A stretch of DNA of 64,000 bases from Saccharothrix deserti (GTDB lineage: Bacteria > Actinomycetota > Actinomycetes > Mycobacteriales > Pseudonocardiaceae): NCBI RefSeq assembly GCF_009769385.1, contig NZ_VKAB01000015.1, positions 186,001 through 250,000 on the forward strand, given 5' to 3'. Numbering within the stretch: the first letter of the stretch is position 1; each line of letters begins with the position of its first letter. The notes beneath the pieces were generated by a model. That model made no database searches. It was not told the DNA's origin and saw nothing but the letters and a program-made list of their open reading frames with translations. This document shows positions 27,960-36,954 of the stretch, piece by piece. The position numbers were made by a program, and so were the translations under genes.

Positions 27960-28209
27960 CCACCCAAGCCCGTCCCGAACCACCCTGAACCGCCCTGACC
28001 AGGCCAAACGGGCTGAACAGGCCGAACGAGGCCGCCCAAGCCGGTTCACGCCGCACCGCGCCCGAGCAAACCGAGCAAGATCACGCCGGGCCGGTTCGCG
28101 CCCAGGCCCAACCGCGCCGAGCCGGTTCAGGCCGAGCCGAGCACGCCGAACCGGATCACACCGCCGAGCCGCCGGATCACACCGAGCCGCCGCATCACAC
28201 CGCGCCGGA
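27960..28209 (+). repeat. C-rich degenerate repeat spacer (CCGGATCACACCG words)
   Basis: About 250 bases between the convergent flavohemoglobin and hydrolase genes, built of recurring GCCGAACC, GAGCCGCCG and GGATCACACC words; the last appears at least four times in the final 80 bases. No coding pattern. Confidence 0.65.
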
Positions 28210-28887
28210 TCACACCGGCGTCGACCACGCCGCGCCGAGCACGGCGGCCACGGTTTCCGGCCTGCTGGTCTGCGGGCAATGCCCACCGTCGACCTCGATC
28301 GCGTCGACCCCGAGCCGTTCACGCGCGGCGCGGCGCATCCAGGACGGCCGCAGCGTGCGGTCCTCGCGCGGCAGGACGTAGGTCGACGGCAGGTCCGGCA
28401 GCTCGTGGACCTCGCGGTACGTCGCGGCGGGGTAGAACAGGCGCAGGGTCCGCAGGCCGGCGCGCACGCCCGCCAGGTCGCAGTCGTGGAACAGGAAGTA
28501 CGCCGCCACCACTGGGTCCGCGGTGGGCGGCTCGGTGAGGGACCGCCACTCGGGGTTGAACATCTCGCCGGTGTCGGCGGCCAGCTCGTCGGCCAGGGAC
28601 ACCGGGCCGGGGATCATCGCGGCGATCCACACCAGGTGGGACGCGCCGACGGCACGCGCGATGGCGGGCATCAGCAGGCCGGCGCCGGAGTGCCCGACCA
28701 GCACCGGGGCGAGCATGTCGCCCGCCTGGGCGCGGGCGATCGCGGCGTAGTCGACGGCGCGCAGCTCGGGCTGGTCGGTGGGCAGGTCGACGGCGACCGT
28801 GCGATGGCCGCGTCCGCGGAGCAGGTCCTCCACGGGACGCCAGGCCGCCGGTGACTGGGTGGTGCCGTGCACGAAGAGGTAGTCCAC
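28210..28887 (-). CDS. Alpha/beta hydrolase
   Basis: A 225-residue serine hydrolase of the EstC/hydroxynitrile-lyase-like type. YLFVHGTTQSPAAW supplies the oxyanion loop, VLVGHSGAG the nucleophile Ser67, ERLGVDAIEVDGGHCPQTSRPE the catalytic His. Natural substrate unknown. The ATG is at 28887; the 265-base gap upstream contains only a G-rich spacer and the 3' end of hspR. Confidence 0.87.
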   Translation of the reverse strand: MDYLFVHGTTQSPAAWRPVEDLLRGRGHRTVAVDLPTDQPELRAVDYAAIARAQAGDMLAPVLVGHSGAGLLMPAIARAVGASHLVWIAAMIPGPVSLADELAADTGEMFNPEWRSLTEPPTADPVVAAYFLFHDCDLAGVRAGLRTLRLFYPAATYREVHELPDLPSTYVLPREDRTLRPSWMRRAARERLGVDAIEVDGGHCPQTSRPETVAAVLGAAWSTPV

Positions 28888-28919
28888 GGCTTCAGTCTGG
28901 CTGGCTTCGGTCCGGTGCG

Positions 28920-29010
28920 GGGTTCGGCGTCGGCGTCGAGGGCGGGGCGAGGGCGGGAGTGGGCGTTGGCGTTGGCGTGGGGTGGGGTGGGGTGGGCGAG
29001 GGGATGGGGG
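28920..29010 (+). repeat. G-rich low-complexity spacer with GGGG runs
   Basis: Repeated GGCGTTGGCGT and GGGGTGGGGTGGGGTGGG words on the plus strand between the hydrolase and hspR genes. Four closely spaced G-runs could form a G-quadruplex. Nothing coding seen; an isolated AT-richer stretch follows (29040-29080). Confidence 0.65.
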
Positions 29011-29153
29011 TGGTTGCGCGGGTTCCTCGTTGTTTCAACCGACGTTTCAGGTTGAATATAACAGCGTTTTCTGAGGTGGCTTTGTGATGATCACCCGATC
29101 GTGCGACCCCGACGAACCGCGCCAGACGCGACCCGAAAGCGTATAACCGCTGG

Positions 29154-29582
29154 TCAGCGCTTCGAGTTCGGCTTCCAGACGACCAAGGCCGTCTCGTGCC
29201 GCACGGGCACCAAGTCGCGGCGGTACGACGCGTGGACCGACGCGGCGGCGTGCTCGGCGGCAGCCATGGCGGACGCGAGCTGTTCGCTCAGCTCGTTCAC
29301 CTTGGCGCGCAGCGCACCCACCTCGTTCTCCAGCTCGATGATCCGCTTGATACCGGCGAGGTTCACGCCCTCCTCCTGGGACAGGCGCTGCACCTCCCGC
29401 AGCAGCACGATGTCGCGCATCGAGTACCGGCGCCCACCGCCGGAAGTGCGGCCCGGCGACACCAGCCCCAGCCGGTCGTAGGACCGGAGGGTCTGGGCGT
29501 GCAGGCCGGACAACTGGGCCGCCACGGAGATGACGAAGAACGGGGTGTCCTCGTCGGTGCCGGGCGGGAACGGGAAGCTCAC
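29154..29582 (-). CDS. hspR: Heat-shock repressor HspR (MerR family)
   Basis: A 142-residue MerR-type repressor. The amino winged helix is FVISVAAQLSGLHAQTLRSY followed by DRLGLVSPGRTSGGGRRYS and DIVLLREVQRLSQEEGVNLAGIKRII; the rest is a coiled coil (ELENEVGALRAKVNELSEQL). It is known to bind HAIR inverted repeats with DnaK as co-repressor. Last gene of dnaK-grpE-dnaJ-hspR; overlaps dnaJ by four bases, giving the autoregulated feedback loop seen in Streptomyces and mycobacteria. Confidence 0.96.
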   Translation of the reverse strand: MSFPFPPGTDEDTPFFVISVAAQLSGLHAQTLRSYDRLGLVSPGRTSGGGRRYSMRDIVLLREVQRLSQEEGVNLAGIKRIIELENEVGALRAKVNELSEQLASAMAAAEHAAASVHASYRRDLVPVRHETALVVWKPNSKR

Positions 29583-30751
29583 ACCGACCTCTTCTCCAAC
29601 AGGGCGTTGAGCTCAGCGCGCGGGTCGTGCTTCGCCGTCACCGACGCGTAGTTCTCCAACGCCTCCCGTGCCGCGTCGTCCATGTTGTTCGGCACCGCCA
29701 CGTTCAGCGTGATGAGCAGGTCGCCGACCTGGCCGTCCCGCTTGGCGATGCCCTTGCCCTTGGCCCGGAGCACCCGGCCACTGGCCGTGCCCGCGGGAAC
29801 CTTCAACGTCACCTTGCCCTCGAGCGTCGGCACGGTCAACGTCGTGCCCAGCGCCAGTTCGGGGAACGTCACCGGCACGGTCACGGTCAGGTCGTTGCCC
29901 GACCGCCCGAACAGCGGGTGCGGGTTGACGTGCACGCGCACGTACAGGTCGCCGGCGGGCCCGTTGTTGCGCCCCGGCTCACCCTGCCCGGCCAGCCTGA
30001 TCCGCTGGCCGTCGTCCACACCCGGCGGGATGCGGATGGTCAGGGTCCGGGTCTTCGTGCTCACGCCGTCGCCGCCGCACTCCGGGCACGGGTCGTCCAC
30101 GATCCGCCCGGTGCCCCGGCAGTCGGTGCACGGCTCGGAGAACGCGAACGCGCCCTGGCTGCGGGTCACCAGGCCGGCGCCGCCGCAGTTCGTGCACGTC
30201 CGCGGCGACGTGCCGGGACGCGCGCCGGAACCCACGCACGTGCCGCAGGTCGCCGGGCTGGACAGGCGCATGGGCACGGTCGCGCCCTTCACCGCCTCGG
30301 TGAAGTCGATCCGGACGTCGGTCTCGACGTCCTCGCCCCGCCGCGGCCTGCTCGCCGACGCGGACGTGCCGCCCCGGCGGTTGAACAGGCCGCCGAGCAG
30401 GTCGCCGAGCCCGCCCATGCCGCCGGGCTGCTGCGCGCCCTGACGGCCGAACAGGTCGCCGACGTCGAACCCGCCGCCACCGGTGCCGAACCCGCCGGGG
30501 AACCCGCCGCCTCCGGCGAAGAGGCGGCGGGCCTCGTCGTACTGCTTGCGCTTGGCGGGGTCCGAGAGCACGCCGTACGCCTCGGACACCGCCTTGAACC
30601 GCGCCTCGGCCTTGGCGTCACCGGGGTTGGCGTCGGGGTGCAGCCCCCGCGCCAACTTCCGGTACGCCTTCTTGATCTCGTCGGCCGACGCGTCGGAGGA
30701 GACGCCCAGCTCGCGGTAGAAGTCCTTCTCGATCCAGTCACGAGCGCTCAC
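29579..30751 (-). CDS. dnaJ: Chaperone DnaJ
   Basis: A 390-residue Hsp40 with complete type I layout: J domain (residues 10-75) with the DnaK-stimulating HPD in LARGLHPDANPG, a Gly/Phe-rich linker (GGGGFPGGFGTGGGGFDVGD), the four zinc-binding CxxCxGxG repeats (CGTCVGSG, CTNCGGAG, CTDCRGTG, CPECGGDG) and the C-terminal peptide-binding domains. It stimulates DnaK ATPase and hands over substrates. A 188-base gap with a strong hairpin separates it from grpE, but operon order and HspR context make co-transcription likely. Confidence 0.97.
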   Translation of the reverse strand: MSARDWIEKDFYRELGVSSDASADEIKKAYRKLARGLHPDANPGDAKAEARFKAVSEAYGVLSDPAKRKQYDEARRLFAGGGGFPGGFGTGGGGFDVGDLFGRQGAQQPGGMGGLGDLLGGLFNRRGGTSASASRPRRGEDVETDVRIDFTEAVKGATVPMRLSSPATCGTCVGSGARPGTSPRTCTNCGGAGLVTRSQGAFAFSEPCTDCRGTGRIVDDPCPECGGDGVSTKTRTLTIRIPPGVDDGQRIRLAGQGEPGRNNGPAGDLYVRVHVNPHPLFGRSGNDLTVTVPVTFPELALGTTLTVPTLEGKVTLKVPAGTASGRVLRAKGKGIAKRDGQVGDLLITLNVAVPNNMDDAAREALENYASVTAKHDPRAELNALLEKRSV

Positions 30752-30866
30752 GGACGGCCCCTCTATCGCATTGCTGTGTCAATGGCCGCTGCTCCGCAGA
30801 CGGCGGCGAAGTCGCCTGGCTGTGGCCGATTCGCCGCTCCACGGCGGGGCGGGCAGCTCGCGGCTG

Positions 30867-30903
30867 ATCCCAGGACGATCGAAGAGCGTGATCGACCTGG
30901 GAT
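30867..30903 (-). other. Strong hairpin between grpE and dnaJ
   Basis: ATCCCAGG and CCTGGGAT arms with an extended CGATC/GATCG inner stem make a near-perfect 14-bp stem with one A-A mismatch and a 9-base loop. There is no U-tract, so it is not a classical terminator. It lies inside the heat-shock operon and could attenuate, stabilise or be a processing site for the grpE-dnaJ transcript. Confidence 0.6.
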
Positions 30904-30939
30904 GAGCCACGAACTACTGACGCGACTTCGCACTGGTGG

Positions 30940-31692
30940 TTACTCCTGTGTGTCGCCCGGGTCGGAGGCGGGTTCAGCGGCCGGCTCGGAGGCCGGCTCG
31001 TGGTCGGTCACCGCGACCAGCGCGGGCCGCAGCACGCGCTCGCCGAACCGGTAGCCGCGGCGCAGCACGGCGGTGACGGTCGGCCCGCTGACGTCCGGGG
31101 ACGTGCTGTGCTGCACGGCCTCGTGGACGGACGGGTCGAACTCCTCGCCCTCGTGCCCGAACGGCTCGAGGCCGGTGCCGTGCAACGCGCTGACCAGCTT
31201 GTCGGCCACCGCCTTGAACGCGCCGGTGAGGTCGCCGTGCACGCCGGCCCGCTCGATGTCGTCCAGCACGCCCAGCAGCTCGCCGGTCACCTGCGCCTTG
31301 GCCGTGGTGATCACCAGTTCCCGGTCGCGCTCGACGCGCTTGCGGTAGTTGGCGTACTCCGCGGTCAACCGCTGGAGGTCGGCGGTCCGCTCGTCCAGCT
31401 GCGCCTTCAGCTCGACGCTCGGGTCGTCGGCGACGGCAACGGCCTCGGTCTCGTCCGGCAGGTCGGGGGCGGCGTGCTTGCCGCCGCCCTCCGAACCGGC
31501 GGATCCGGCCGAACCGGCGGGGCCCGCCGCGGAGCCCGCCTCGGACTCGACCGGGGCGTCACCCTGCGACTCGACCGGCCCGTCCTCGTACGACCGGGCC
31601 TCGTCCGACTGGGGGCGCACCTGACCCGTCTCCGGGTCGACGCGCCTGCGGTCGCGCACCACCACGTGGGGCTGTTCCTCGGGCTGGGTCAC
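30940..31692 (-). CDS. grpE: Nucleotide exchange factor GrpE
   Basis: A 250-residue DnaK exchange factor. A long acidic, low-complexity amino segment (residues 1-90) precedes the coiled-coil [25 protein letters not shown] and the four-helix/beta domain; the family signature appears as [16 protein letters not shown] and [21 protein letters not shown]. Longer than E. coli GrpE because of the amino and C-terminal ([14 protein letters not shown]) extensions, common in actinomycetes. The start overlaps the dnaK stop by four bases. Confidence 0.96.
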   Translation of the reverse strand: MTQPEEQPHVVVRDRRRVDPETGQVRPQSDEARSYEDGPVESQGDAPVESEAGSAAGPAGSAGSAGSEGGGKHAAPDLPDETEAVAVADDPSVELKAQLDERTADLQRLTAEYANYRKRVERDRELVITTAKAQVTGELLGVLDDIERAGVHGDLTGAFKAVADKLVSALHGTGLEPFGHEGEEFDPSVHEAVQHSTSPDVSGPTVTAVLRRGYRFGERVLRPALVAVTDHEPASEPAAEPASDPGDTQE

Positions 31693-33542
31693 TTCTTCTC
31701 GTCCTCGTCGACGATCTCCGCGTCCACCACGTCGTCGGCCTTCGGGGCGTCACCGGTGGACGCGCCGCCGGTGGCACCAGCCCCGTCGCCCGTGGGGGCC
31801 GCGTTGGCGTACAGGGACTGGCCGATGGCCTGGGACTCCGTGGCCAGCTTCTCCACCGCGGTGCGGATCTTGGCGATGTCCTCGCCCTTCAACGCCTCGT
31901 TGGTGTCCGCGATGGCCGCGTTGACCTTGTCCTTGACCTCGGCCGGGATCTTGTCCTCGTTCTCCTTGAGGACCTTCTCCGTCTGGTAGACCAGCGTCTC
32001 GGCCTGGTTGCGGACCTCGGCCTCGTCGCGGCGGCGCTTGTCCTCCTCCGCGTGCGCCTCGGCGTCCTTGATCATCCGGTCGATGTCGTCCTTCGGCAGC
32101 GCGGAGCCGCCGGTGATCGTCATCCGCTGCTCCTTGCCCGTGCCCATGTCCTTCGCGGACACGTGCACGATGCCGTTCGCGTCGATGTCGAAGGTGACCT
32201 CGATCTGCGGGACGCCGCGCGGGGCGGGCGGCAGGCCGGTCAGCTCGAACATGCCGAGCTTCTTGTTGTCCGCCGCGAAGTCGCGCTCACCCTGGAAGAC
32301 CTGGATCTGCACGGACGGCTGGTTGTCGTCGGCCGTGGTGAAGATCTCCGAGCGCTTGGTCGGGATCGTGGTGTTGCGCTCGATGAGCTTGGTCATCACG
32401 CCGCCCTTGGTCTCGATGCCCAGGGACAGCGGGGTGACGTCGAGCAGCAGGACGTCCTTGACCTCGCCCTTCAGCACACCGGCCTGCAGGGCCGCGCCGA
32501 CCGCGACGACCTCGTCCGGGTTCACGCCCTTGTTCGGCTCGCGGCCGCCGGTCAGCTCCTTGACCAGCTCGGCCACCGCGGGCATGCGGGTGGAACCGCC
32601 GACCAGCACCACGTGGTCGATGTCGCCGACGCTGATGCCGGCGTCCTTGATCACGTTGTTGAACGGGGCGCGGGTGCGCTCCAGCAGGTCGTTGGTGATG
32701 CGCTGGAACTCGGCCCGGGACAGCGTCTCGTCCATGAACAGCGGGTTCTTGTCCGAGTCGACGGTGATGTAGGGCAGGTTGATGGAGGCGTTGTTCGAGC
32801 TGGACAGCTCGATCTTCGCCTTCTCGGCCGCCTCGCGGATGCGCTGCAACGCCATCTTGTCCTTGGTCAGGTCGATGCCGTTGCTCTGCTTGAACCGCTC
32901 GACCAGCCAGTCCACGATCCGCTGGTCCCAGTCGTCACCGCCGAGGTGGTTGTCACCGGAGGTCGCCTTGACCTCGACCACGCCCTCGGCCAGCTCCAGC
33001 AGCGAGACGTCGAACGTGCCGCCACCGAGGTCGAAGACCAGGATGGTCTGCTCCTTGTCGCCCTTGTCGAGGCCGTAGGCCAGGGCGGCGGAGGTGGGCT
33101 CGTTGACGATGCGCAGCACGTTGAGGCCCGCGATCTGGCCGGCCTCCTTGGTGGCCTGGCGCTGGGCGTCCTCGAAGTACGCCGGGACGGTGATCACCGC
33201 GTCGGTGATCTCCTCGCCCAGGTAGGCCTCGGCGTCGCGCTTGAGCTTCATCAGCACGCGCGCGCTGATCTCCTGCGGCGTGTACTGCTTGCCGTCGATG
33301 TCCGGCGTCTTCCAGTCCGTGCCGATGTGGCGCTTGACGGACCGGATGGTCCGGTCGACGTTGGTCACCGCCTGGTTCTTGGCGGGTTGCCCGGTGAGCA
33401 CCTCGCCGTTCTTGGCGAAGGCCACGATGGACGGGGTGGTGCGCGACCCCTCGGAGTTGGCGATCACCGTCGGCTCGCCACCCTCGAGAACCGCGACGAC
33501 GGAGTTGGTCGTCCCCAGGTCGATGCCGACCGCTCGCGCCAT
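31689..33542 (-). CDS. dnaK: Chaperone DnaK (Hsp70)
   Basis: A 617-residue Hsp70. The start [21 protein letters not shown] is the phosphate-1 loop; other ATPase marks are [27 protein letters not shown] and [12 protein letters not shown], followed by the linker [15 protein letters not shown] and the substrate-binding domain. The tail is acidic ([15 protein letters not shown]). The ATG follows CCAGGAGGAATCCA. Two HAIR operators within 100 bases upstream predict HspR repression; first gene of dnaK-grpE-dnaJ-hspR. Confidence 0.99.
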   Translation of the reverse strand: MARAVGIDLGTTNSVVAVLEGGEPTVIANSEGSRTTPSIVAFAKNGEVLTGQPAKNQAVTNVDRTIRSVKRHIGTDWKTPDIDGKQYTPQEISARVLMKLKRDAEAYLGEEITDAVITVPAYFEDAQRQATKEAGQIAGLNVLRIVNEPTSAALAYGLDKGDKEQTILVFDLGGGTFDVSLLELAEGVVEVKATSGDNHLGGDDWDQRIVDWLVERFKQSNGIDLTKDKMALQRIREAAEKAKIELSSSNNASINLPYITVDSDKNPLFMDETLSRAEFQRITNDLLERTRAPFNNVIKDAGISVGDIDHVVLVGGSTRMPAVAELVKELTGGREPNKGVNPDEVVAVGAALQAGVLKGEVKDVLLLDVTPLSLGIETKGGVMTKLIERNTTIPTKRSEIFTTADDNQPSVQIQVFQGERDFAADNKKLGMFELTGLPPAPRGVPQIEVTFDIDANGIVHVSAKDMGTGKEQRMTITGGSALPKDDIDRMIKDAEAHAEEDKRRRDEAEVRNQAETLVYQTEKVLKENEDKIPAEVKDKVNAAIADTNEALKGEDIAKIRTAVEKLATESQAIGQSLYANAAPTGDGAGATGGASTGDAPKADDVVDAEIVDEDEKK

Positions 33543-33579
33543 TGGATTCCTCCTGGTAGTGCGTCTGTGAGAGCCCCGC

Positions 33580-33639
33580 GTTGAGCGGTACCGGCTCAAG
33601 TTTGCCAGCACCGGCGGACTTGAGTCCACCTGGCTCAAT
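33580..33639. promoter_or_regulatory. Two HAIR operators upstream of dnaK
   Basis: TTGAG-N9-CTCAA occurs at 33581-33599 (within GTTGAGC...GCTCAAG) and again at 33620-33638 (within CTTGAGT...GCTCAAT), 39 bases apart. Both match the HspR-associated inverted repeat in spacing. They flank the presumed dnaK promoter 40-100 bases upstream of the ATG. Confidence 0.88.
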
Positions 33640-33710
33640 GTTTCTGCCTGTCCAACGGACGGGGCGGTTCCGGTGTTCCCGGGGCGGGGTGATCCGGGAC
33701 ACTCGTCGTT

Positions 33711-34274
33711 GTGAAGGAACCCGCCGACATGATGGCCGCGGTGTCCGGGTCGATGCTCGCCCGCACCGGCCGCACGCTGGACGAATGGGTCGCGCTGGTC
33801 GAGGCGAGTTCGCTCGACCCGGTGGATCGGAAGACCGTGCGGGCGTGGCTGCGGGACGTGCACGGCGTGAAGCAGAACTCGCAGTGGGCGATCGCGGACG
33901 CGGCGGCGCGGCGGGCCGGGTGGGCCGAGCCGACGTTCGCGGAGCACGTCGAGTCGCAGTACTCGGGGCGCAAGGAGGTGCTGCGACCGCTGTTCGACCG
34001 TATCGCGACGCTCGCCCTCGGGCTGGGCGAGGACGTGCGGGCCGAGGGGCGGGCGACCTACGTGCCGTTCGTGCGGGGGCGGCAGTTCGCGGCCGTGCAG
34101 GCGCTGGCGTCGCGGGTCGACCTGGGGCTGCGGTTCACCACCGCGCCGGACAGCGCCCGGTTGACGCCGGGCGGCCCCGGCCAGTCGACGCACAAGGTGT
34201 CGCTGACCGGGGCCGACGAGGTGGACGGCGAGGTGGAGGCGCTGCTGCTGGCGGCGTACGAGCAGAACGCCTAG
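33711..34274 (+). CDS. DUF4287/DUF5655 domain protein
   Basis: A 187-residue cytosolic protein. The amino half ([20 protein letters not shown] and [22 protein letters not shown]) is the helical DUF4287 module, and the C-terminal half ([37 protein letters not shown]) is DUF5655, which has a restriction-endonuclease-neighbour-like fold of unknown activity. The GTG start diverges from the dnaK HAIR region. The stop is followed nine bases later by the convergent lipoprotein gene. Confidence 0.82.
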   Translation: MKEPADMMAAVSGSMLARTGRTLDEWVALVEASSLDPVDRKTVRAWLRDVHGVKQNSQWAIADAAARRAGWAEPTFAEHVESQYSGRKEVLRPLFDRIATLALGLGEDVRAEGRATYVPFVRGRQFAAVQALASRVDLGLRFTTAPDSARLTPGGPGQSTHKVSLTGADEVDGEVEALLLAAYEQNA

Positions 34275-34282
34275 GCGGTGTC

Positions 34283-35065
34283 CTAGGCGCCGCTGACCGT
34301 CACGTCTCCGCTGCGGGCGCGCAGGACCAGTGCGGCGGACGCGTTCGGGTCGTCCTTGACGTCGACGGCTGTGTCACCGCTGCCCGACTCCACGTCGACG
34401 TTGTAGGCGCCTTGGGGCACGTCGACGGTCAGGTTGCCGCTGTCCGCCTCGGCACGCACGGAGACGACCGCGGTCATCCGCACGTGGACGTCACCGGAGC
34501 GGTTGTCGATGGTGACCGGGCCGCGCATGTCCGACAGCTTGGCGTTGCCGGAGCCGATCTCGCCGGTGAAGTCGCCGGCGACGTCGGCCACGTCGAGGTC
34601 GCCCGAGCCGTTGCTGATGCGGACCGCGCCGGACACGGCACGGACCGTCGCGTCGCCGGAGCCGATCTCGACGTCGACGCCGGCTACGCCTTCGAGGCGG
34701 ACGTCGCCGGAGTTGTTCTCGCCGGTGATCCGGACCTCTTTGGAGGGGACGGTGACCTCGTAGTCCACCGAGCACTGGCTGCCGCAGCCGTCGAGGACCA
34801 GGGTGGAGCCCTCCATGCGGTGGGAGACACCGGGCTTGTCCATGTCCTTGGGGTACTCGACGCGCCGGCGGATCTCGGTGTTGTCGCCCCCGCCGGTGCG
34901 GCTGCGGACGATGACGTCGCCCGAGCCGTTCTGCAGCCGGACCTCGGTCACCTGGTCGGATACCGAGTGCGAGTCGTCGAAGCCGTTCTGCACGAGCCGC
35001 ACGCAGGACGTGAGCGCCACCGCCGCGGCCACCGCCACAGCCGCCAACGCGATCCGGTTAACCAC
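34283..35065 (-). CDS. DUF4097-type lipoprotein with SGD-repeat beta structure
   Basis: A 260-residue putative lipoprotein. [12 protein letters not shown] is a lipobox with the modified Cys near residue 20. The mature part is an adhesin-like right-handed beta-helix built from ~20-residue repeats containing (N/G)SGD or [75 protein letters not shown]4097 proteins of this type are of unknown role, sometimes tied to envelope-stress systems. The GTG at 35065 follows GAGGGGG; a start seven codons earlier is possible. Confidence 0.82.
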   Translation of the reverse strand: MVNRIALAAVAVAAAVALTSCVRLVQNGFDDSHSVSDQVTEVRLQNGSGDVIVRSRTGGGDNTEIRRRVEYPKDMDKPGVSHRMEGSTLVLDGCGSQCSVDYEVTVPSKEVRITGENNSGDVRLEGVAGVDVEIGSGDATVRAVSGAVRISNGSGDLDVADVAGDFTGEIGSGNAKLSDMRGPVTIDNRSGDVHVRMTAVVSVRAEADSGNLTVDVPQGAYNVDVESGSGDTAVDVKDDPNASAALVLRARSGDVTVSGA

Positions 35066-35214
35066 CGCTGCCCCCTCAGGCGTCAATGTTGCTGACGTTC
35101 AAGTTAGGGGCAGCCGGCCGACCGGCCCACCAGGAAGACCCCCGACCCGATACGGGGGCTGTCCCTACCTCTGCCGCCGGCGACCGCGCGGTGCCCGAGC
35201 ACGCGACTCGCACC

Positions 35215-35368
35215 GTCCTGAGCGTTGAATTCGGGGGTCCTGAACGTAGGACACACGCGTTCCGAACGTAGGACTCTCGCGCTCTGAACGTAGGACTCTC
35301 GCGCTCTGAACGTAGGACACACGCGTCGTGAACGTAGGACTCTCGCGGTCTGGGGGTTCGACTCTCGT
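35215..35368 (+). repeat. Array of seven exact-length 22-bp tandem repeats
   Basis: Units start at 35215, 35237, 35259, 35281, 35303, 35325 and 35347. The core is TGAACGTAGGACTCTCGC; the last unit changes to TGGGGGTTCGACTCTCG, like the second array at 58693-58824. An eighth, weaker copy runs into the last codons of the minus-strand gene ending at 35371. There are no spacers, so it is not a CRISPR. The gap also holds a small hairpin (35140-35159). Confidence 0.9.
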
Positions 35369-35370
35369 GG

Positions 35371-35967
35371 TCAGGCTAGGGATTCGACTACTTCGCGGAG
35401 GGCGGGGGCGGAGCGGGCCGGGTCGCTGAGGAAGCGCTGGGAGGCGATCACGTGCGAGTCGGTCATGCGCTCCCAGACCAGGCCCTGGACCGGGACCTCG
35501 GTGATGACCAGGCGGAACGGGCGCACGTACCGGCCGATCCGGGTCTCCACGCCGCGCACCACCTCACCGATCGGCAGCGCACCCCGTGACGTCGCGTAAC
35601 GGTGGTCGTACTCGACGGCCGCCGCGCCCAGCGCCAGCACCGCCGCCCGCAACGCGGGCCTGATCTGCAACGACGGCCCGGTCGGGTCGTCCGGCGCGCT
35701 GCTGGGCAGCTCGGCGCGGGCGTGGTCGAGCACGTCGGCCCACCAGCCCAGCCACTCCTCGGCCGCCGCCGCGCGGTCGACCCCCGGCGGCACGACGACC
35801 GGCACCGAAGGGTCGAGGCCGGGCAGTTCGGGCACGGTCTCGACCGAGAGCGCGAGCGTGTCGCGGATGAACAGAGCGGTGTTGACCGTCTGATTCGTCC
35901 CGTGCGACACCTGCCACGACTCACGACCGGCGAACCTCATGTCACCAGTGTCCCGCGCGAAGGTCAT
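35371..35967 (-). CDS. Hypothetical protein coupled to a TetR regulator
   Basis: A 198-residue soluble protein with no family recognised. Features: an amphipathic middle (EEWLGWWADVLDHARAEL), the conserved-looking RPALRAAVLALGAAAVEYDHRY, and LVITEVPVQGLVWERMTDSHVIASQRFLSDP. The ATG at 35967 overlaps the TetR stop by four bases, favouring it over the ATG at 35940. Its last codons coincide with a weak copy of the adjacent 22-bp repeat, so the C-terminus may have been remodelled by the array. Confidence 0.65.
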   Translation of the reverse strand: MTFARDTGDMRFAGRESWQVSHGTNQTVNTALFIRDTLALSVETVPELPGLDPSVPVVVPPGVDRAAAAEEWLGWWADVLDHARAELPSSAPDDPTGPSLQIRPALRAAVLALGAAAVEYDHRYATSRGALPIGEVVRGVETRIGRYVRPFRLVITEVPVQGLVWERMTDSHVIASQRFLSDPARSAPALREVVESLA

Positions 35968-36503
35968 CCGCCAAGCATCAGAAGGGACACGACGGGCTCC
36001 AATTCCTCCGCCATTGGGGGGAAATCCGCGATCAAGCCCTGGATCAGCAGCCCGTCGACGGCCGCGAGGAGTGACCGAAGCGCCACCGGGTCCCACGGAC
36101 CGATGACTTCGGTCATCAGCGAGATCCACCGGCGCGCCGCCGGACGCAGCTCGGGCCGGCGTGCCGCCAGCAGGTACAGCTCGTACTCCGCCAGCGTCCG
36201 CCCCCGGTGCTCGCCGACCGCGTCCGCGATGAACCGAGCCACCGCCACCGGCGTCAGCGACACCTTGCGGAAGCTCGAAGCCATCTGGTCGGCCGACCAC
36301 GTCAGGGTGGCGATCAGCAGGTCGTCCAACGTCGCGTAGTAATAAGTGGTCGACGTCGGCGGCACGTCCGCCTCACGTGCCACGGACCGGTGGCTCACCC
36401 CCGCCACGCCGTCCCGCTCGACGACCCGCAGGGTGGCCTCCAGGATCGCTCGCCGACGCCGGTCGCCGCGCGCCCGACGCCCGTCAGGCCCCGGCACGGC
36501 CAC
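35964..36503 (-). CDS. TetR-family transcriptional regulator
   Basis: A 179-residue repressor with the amino TetR helix-turn-helix (RAILEATLRVVERDGVAGVSHRSVAREADVPPTSTTYYY) and a divergent helical ligand domain. It overlaps the end of the SMR transporter gene by 20 bases and sits in the same operon, so it probably represses that efflux gene in response to a toxic ligand. The GTG start lies within the SMR reading frame's end. Confidence 0.9.
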   Translation of the reverse strand: MAVPGPDGRRARGDRRRRAILEATLRVVERDGVAGVSHRSVAREADVPPTSTTYYYATLDDLLIATLTWSADQMASSFRKVSLTPVAVARFIADAVGEHRGRTLAEYELYLLAARRPELRPAARRWISLMTEVIGPWDPVALRSLLAAVDGLLIQGLIADFPPMAEELEPVVSLLMLGG

Positions 36504-36816
36504 CCATTTCGATGGCCACCACGCCCAGGACCACCAGCAGCAGCCCGGCCACCGTCGTGGCGTTCAACGGCTCCTTGAACAGCACCACCCCGACACCGGC
36601 GACGGCCGCGATCCCGAACGCGCACCAGATCGCGTACGCCGCGCCGATCGGCATGCCGAGTTGCAGCACCTTGCTCAACGCGCCGAACGCGATGACGTAA
36701 CCCACGACGACCACCGCGGACGGGATCGGCTTGCTGAACCCCTCGGACAACTTGAGGGACACGGTTGCGGTCACCTCACCGAGGATCGCCACGGCGAGCG
36801 CCAGGTACACGAGCAC
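36484..36816 (-). CDS. SMR-family multidrug efflux protein (EmrE/QacE type)
   Basis: A 110-residue four-helix inner-membrane proton antiporter. The first helix contains the essential Glu in VAILGEVTATVSLKLSEGF; GVAYAIW is represented by IGAAYAIWCAFGI, and the last helix is GLLLVVLGVVAIEM. It exports cationic compounds as an antiparallel dimer. The GTG follows TTGGAGGCGGGCC. First gene of the SMR-TetR-hypothetical operon. A GAAC-N4-GTTC palindrome overlaps its promoter. Confidence 0.93.
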   Translation of the reverse strand: MLVYLALAVAILGEVTATVSLKLSEGFSKPIPSAVVVVGYVIAFGALSKVLQLGMPIGAAYAIWCAFGIAAVAGVGVVLFKEPLNATTVAGLLLVVLGVVAIEMGGRAGA

Positions 36817-36833
36817 GGCCCGCCTCCAACAAC

Positions 36834-36857
36834 TTGAACGTCTGTTCCACTAGTCTA
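36834..36857 (-). promoter_or_regulatory. GAAC-N4-GTTC operator and -10 for the SMR operon
   Basis: TTGAACGTCTGTTCCA (36834-36849) holds GAAC-N4-GTTC, matching actinobacterial LexA/SOS boxes and also a plausible TetR operator. TAGACT (minus strand, 36857-36852) is a good -10, placing the transcription start inside the palindrome. Which protein binds is not determined. Confidence 0.5.
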
Positions 36858-36954
36858 CAGCCCTATGCAATCGACCACGTCCAAGTGGTTACCGGTGAGT
36901 AAGCGGGCGTAGGCTGCCCAGCCAGGAGAACGGACGAGAAAGGCCGCCACCACA

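Noticed and set aside
35215-35368. Repeat array considered as a CRISPR
   Set aside because: Units are contiguous 22-mers with no unique spacers, and no cas genes are present.
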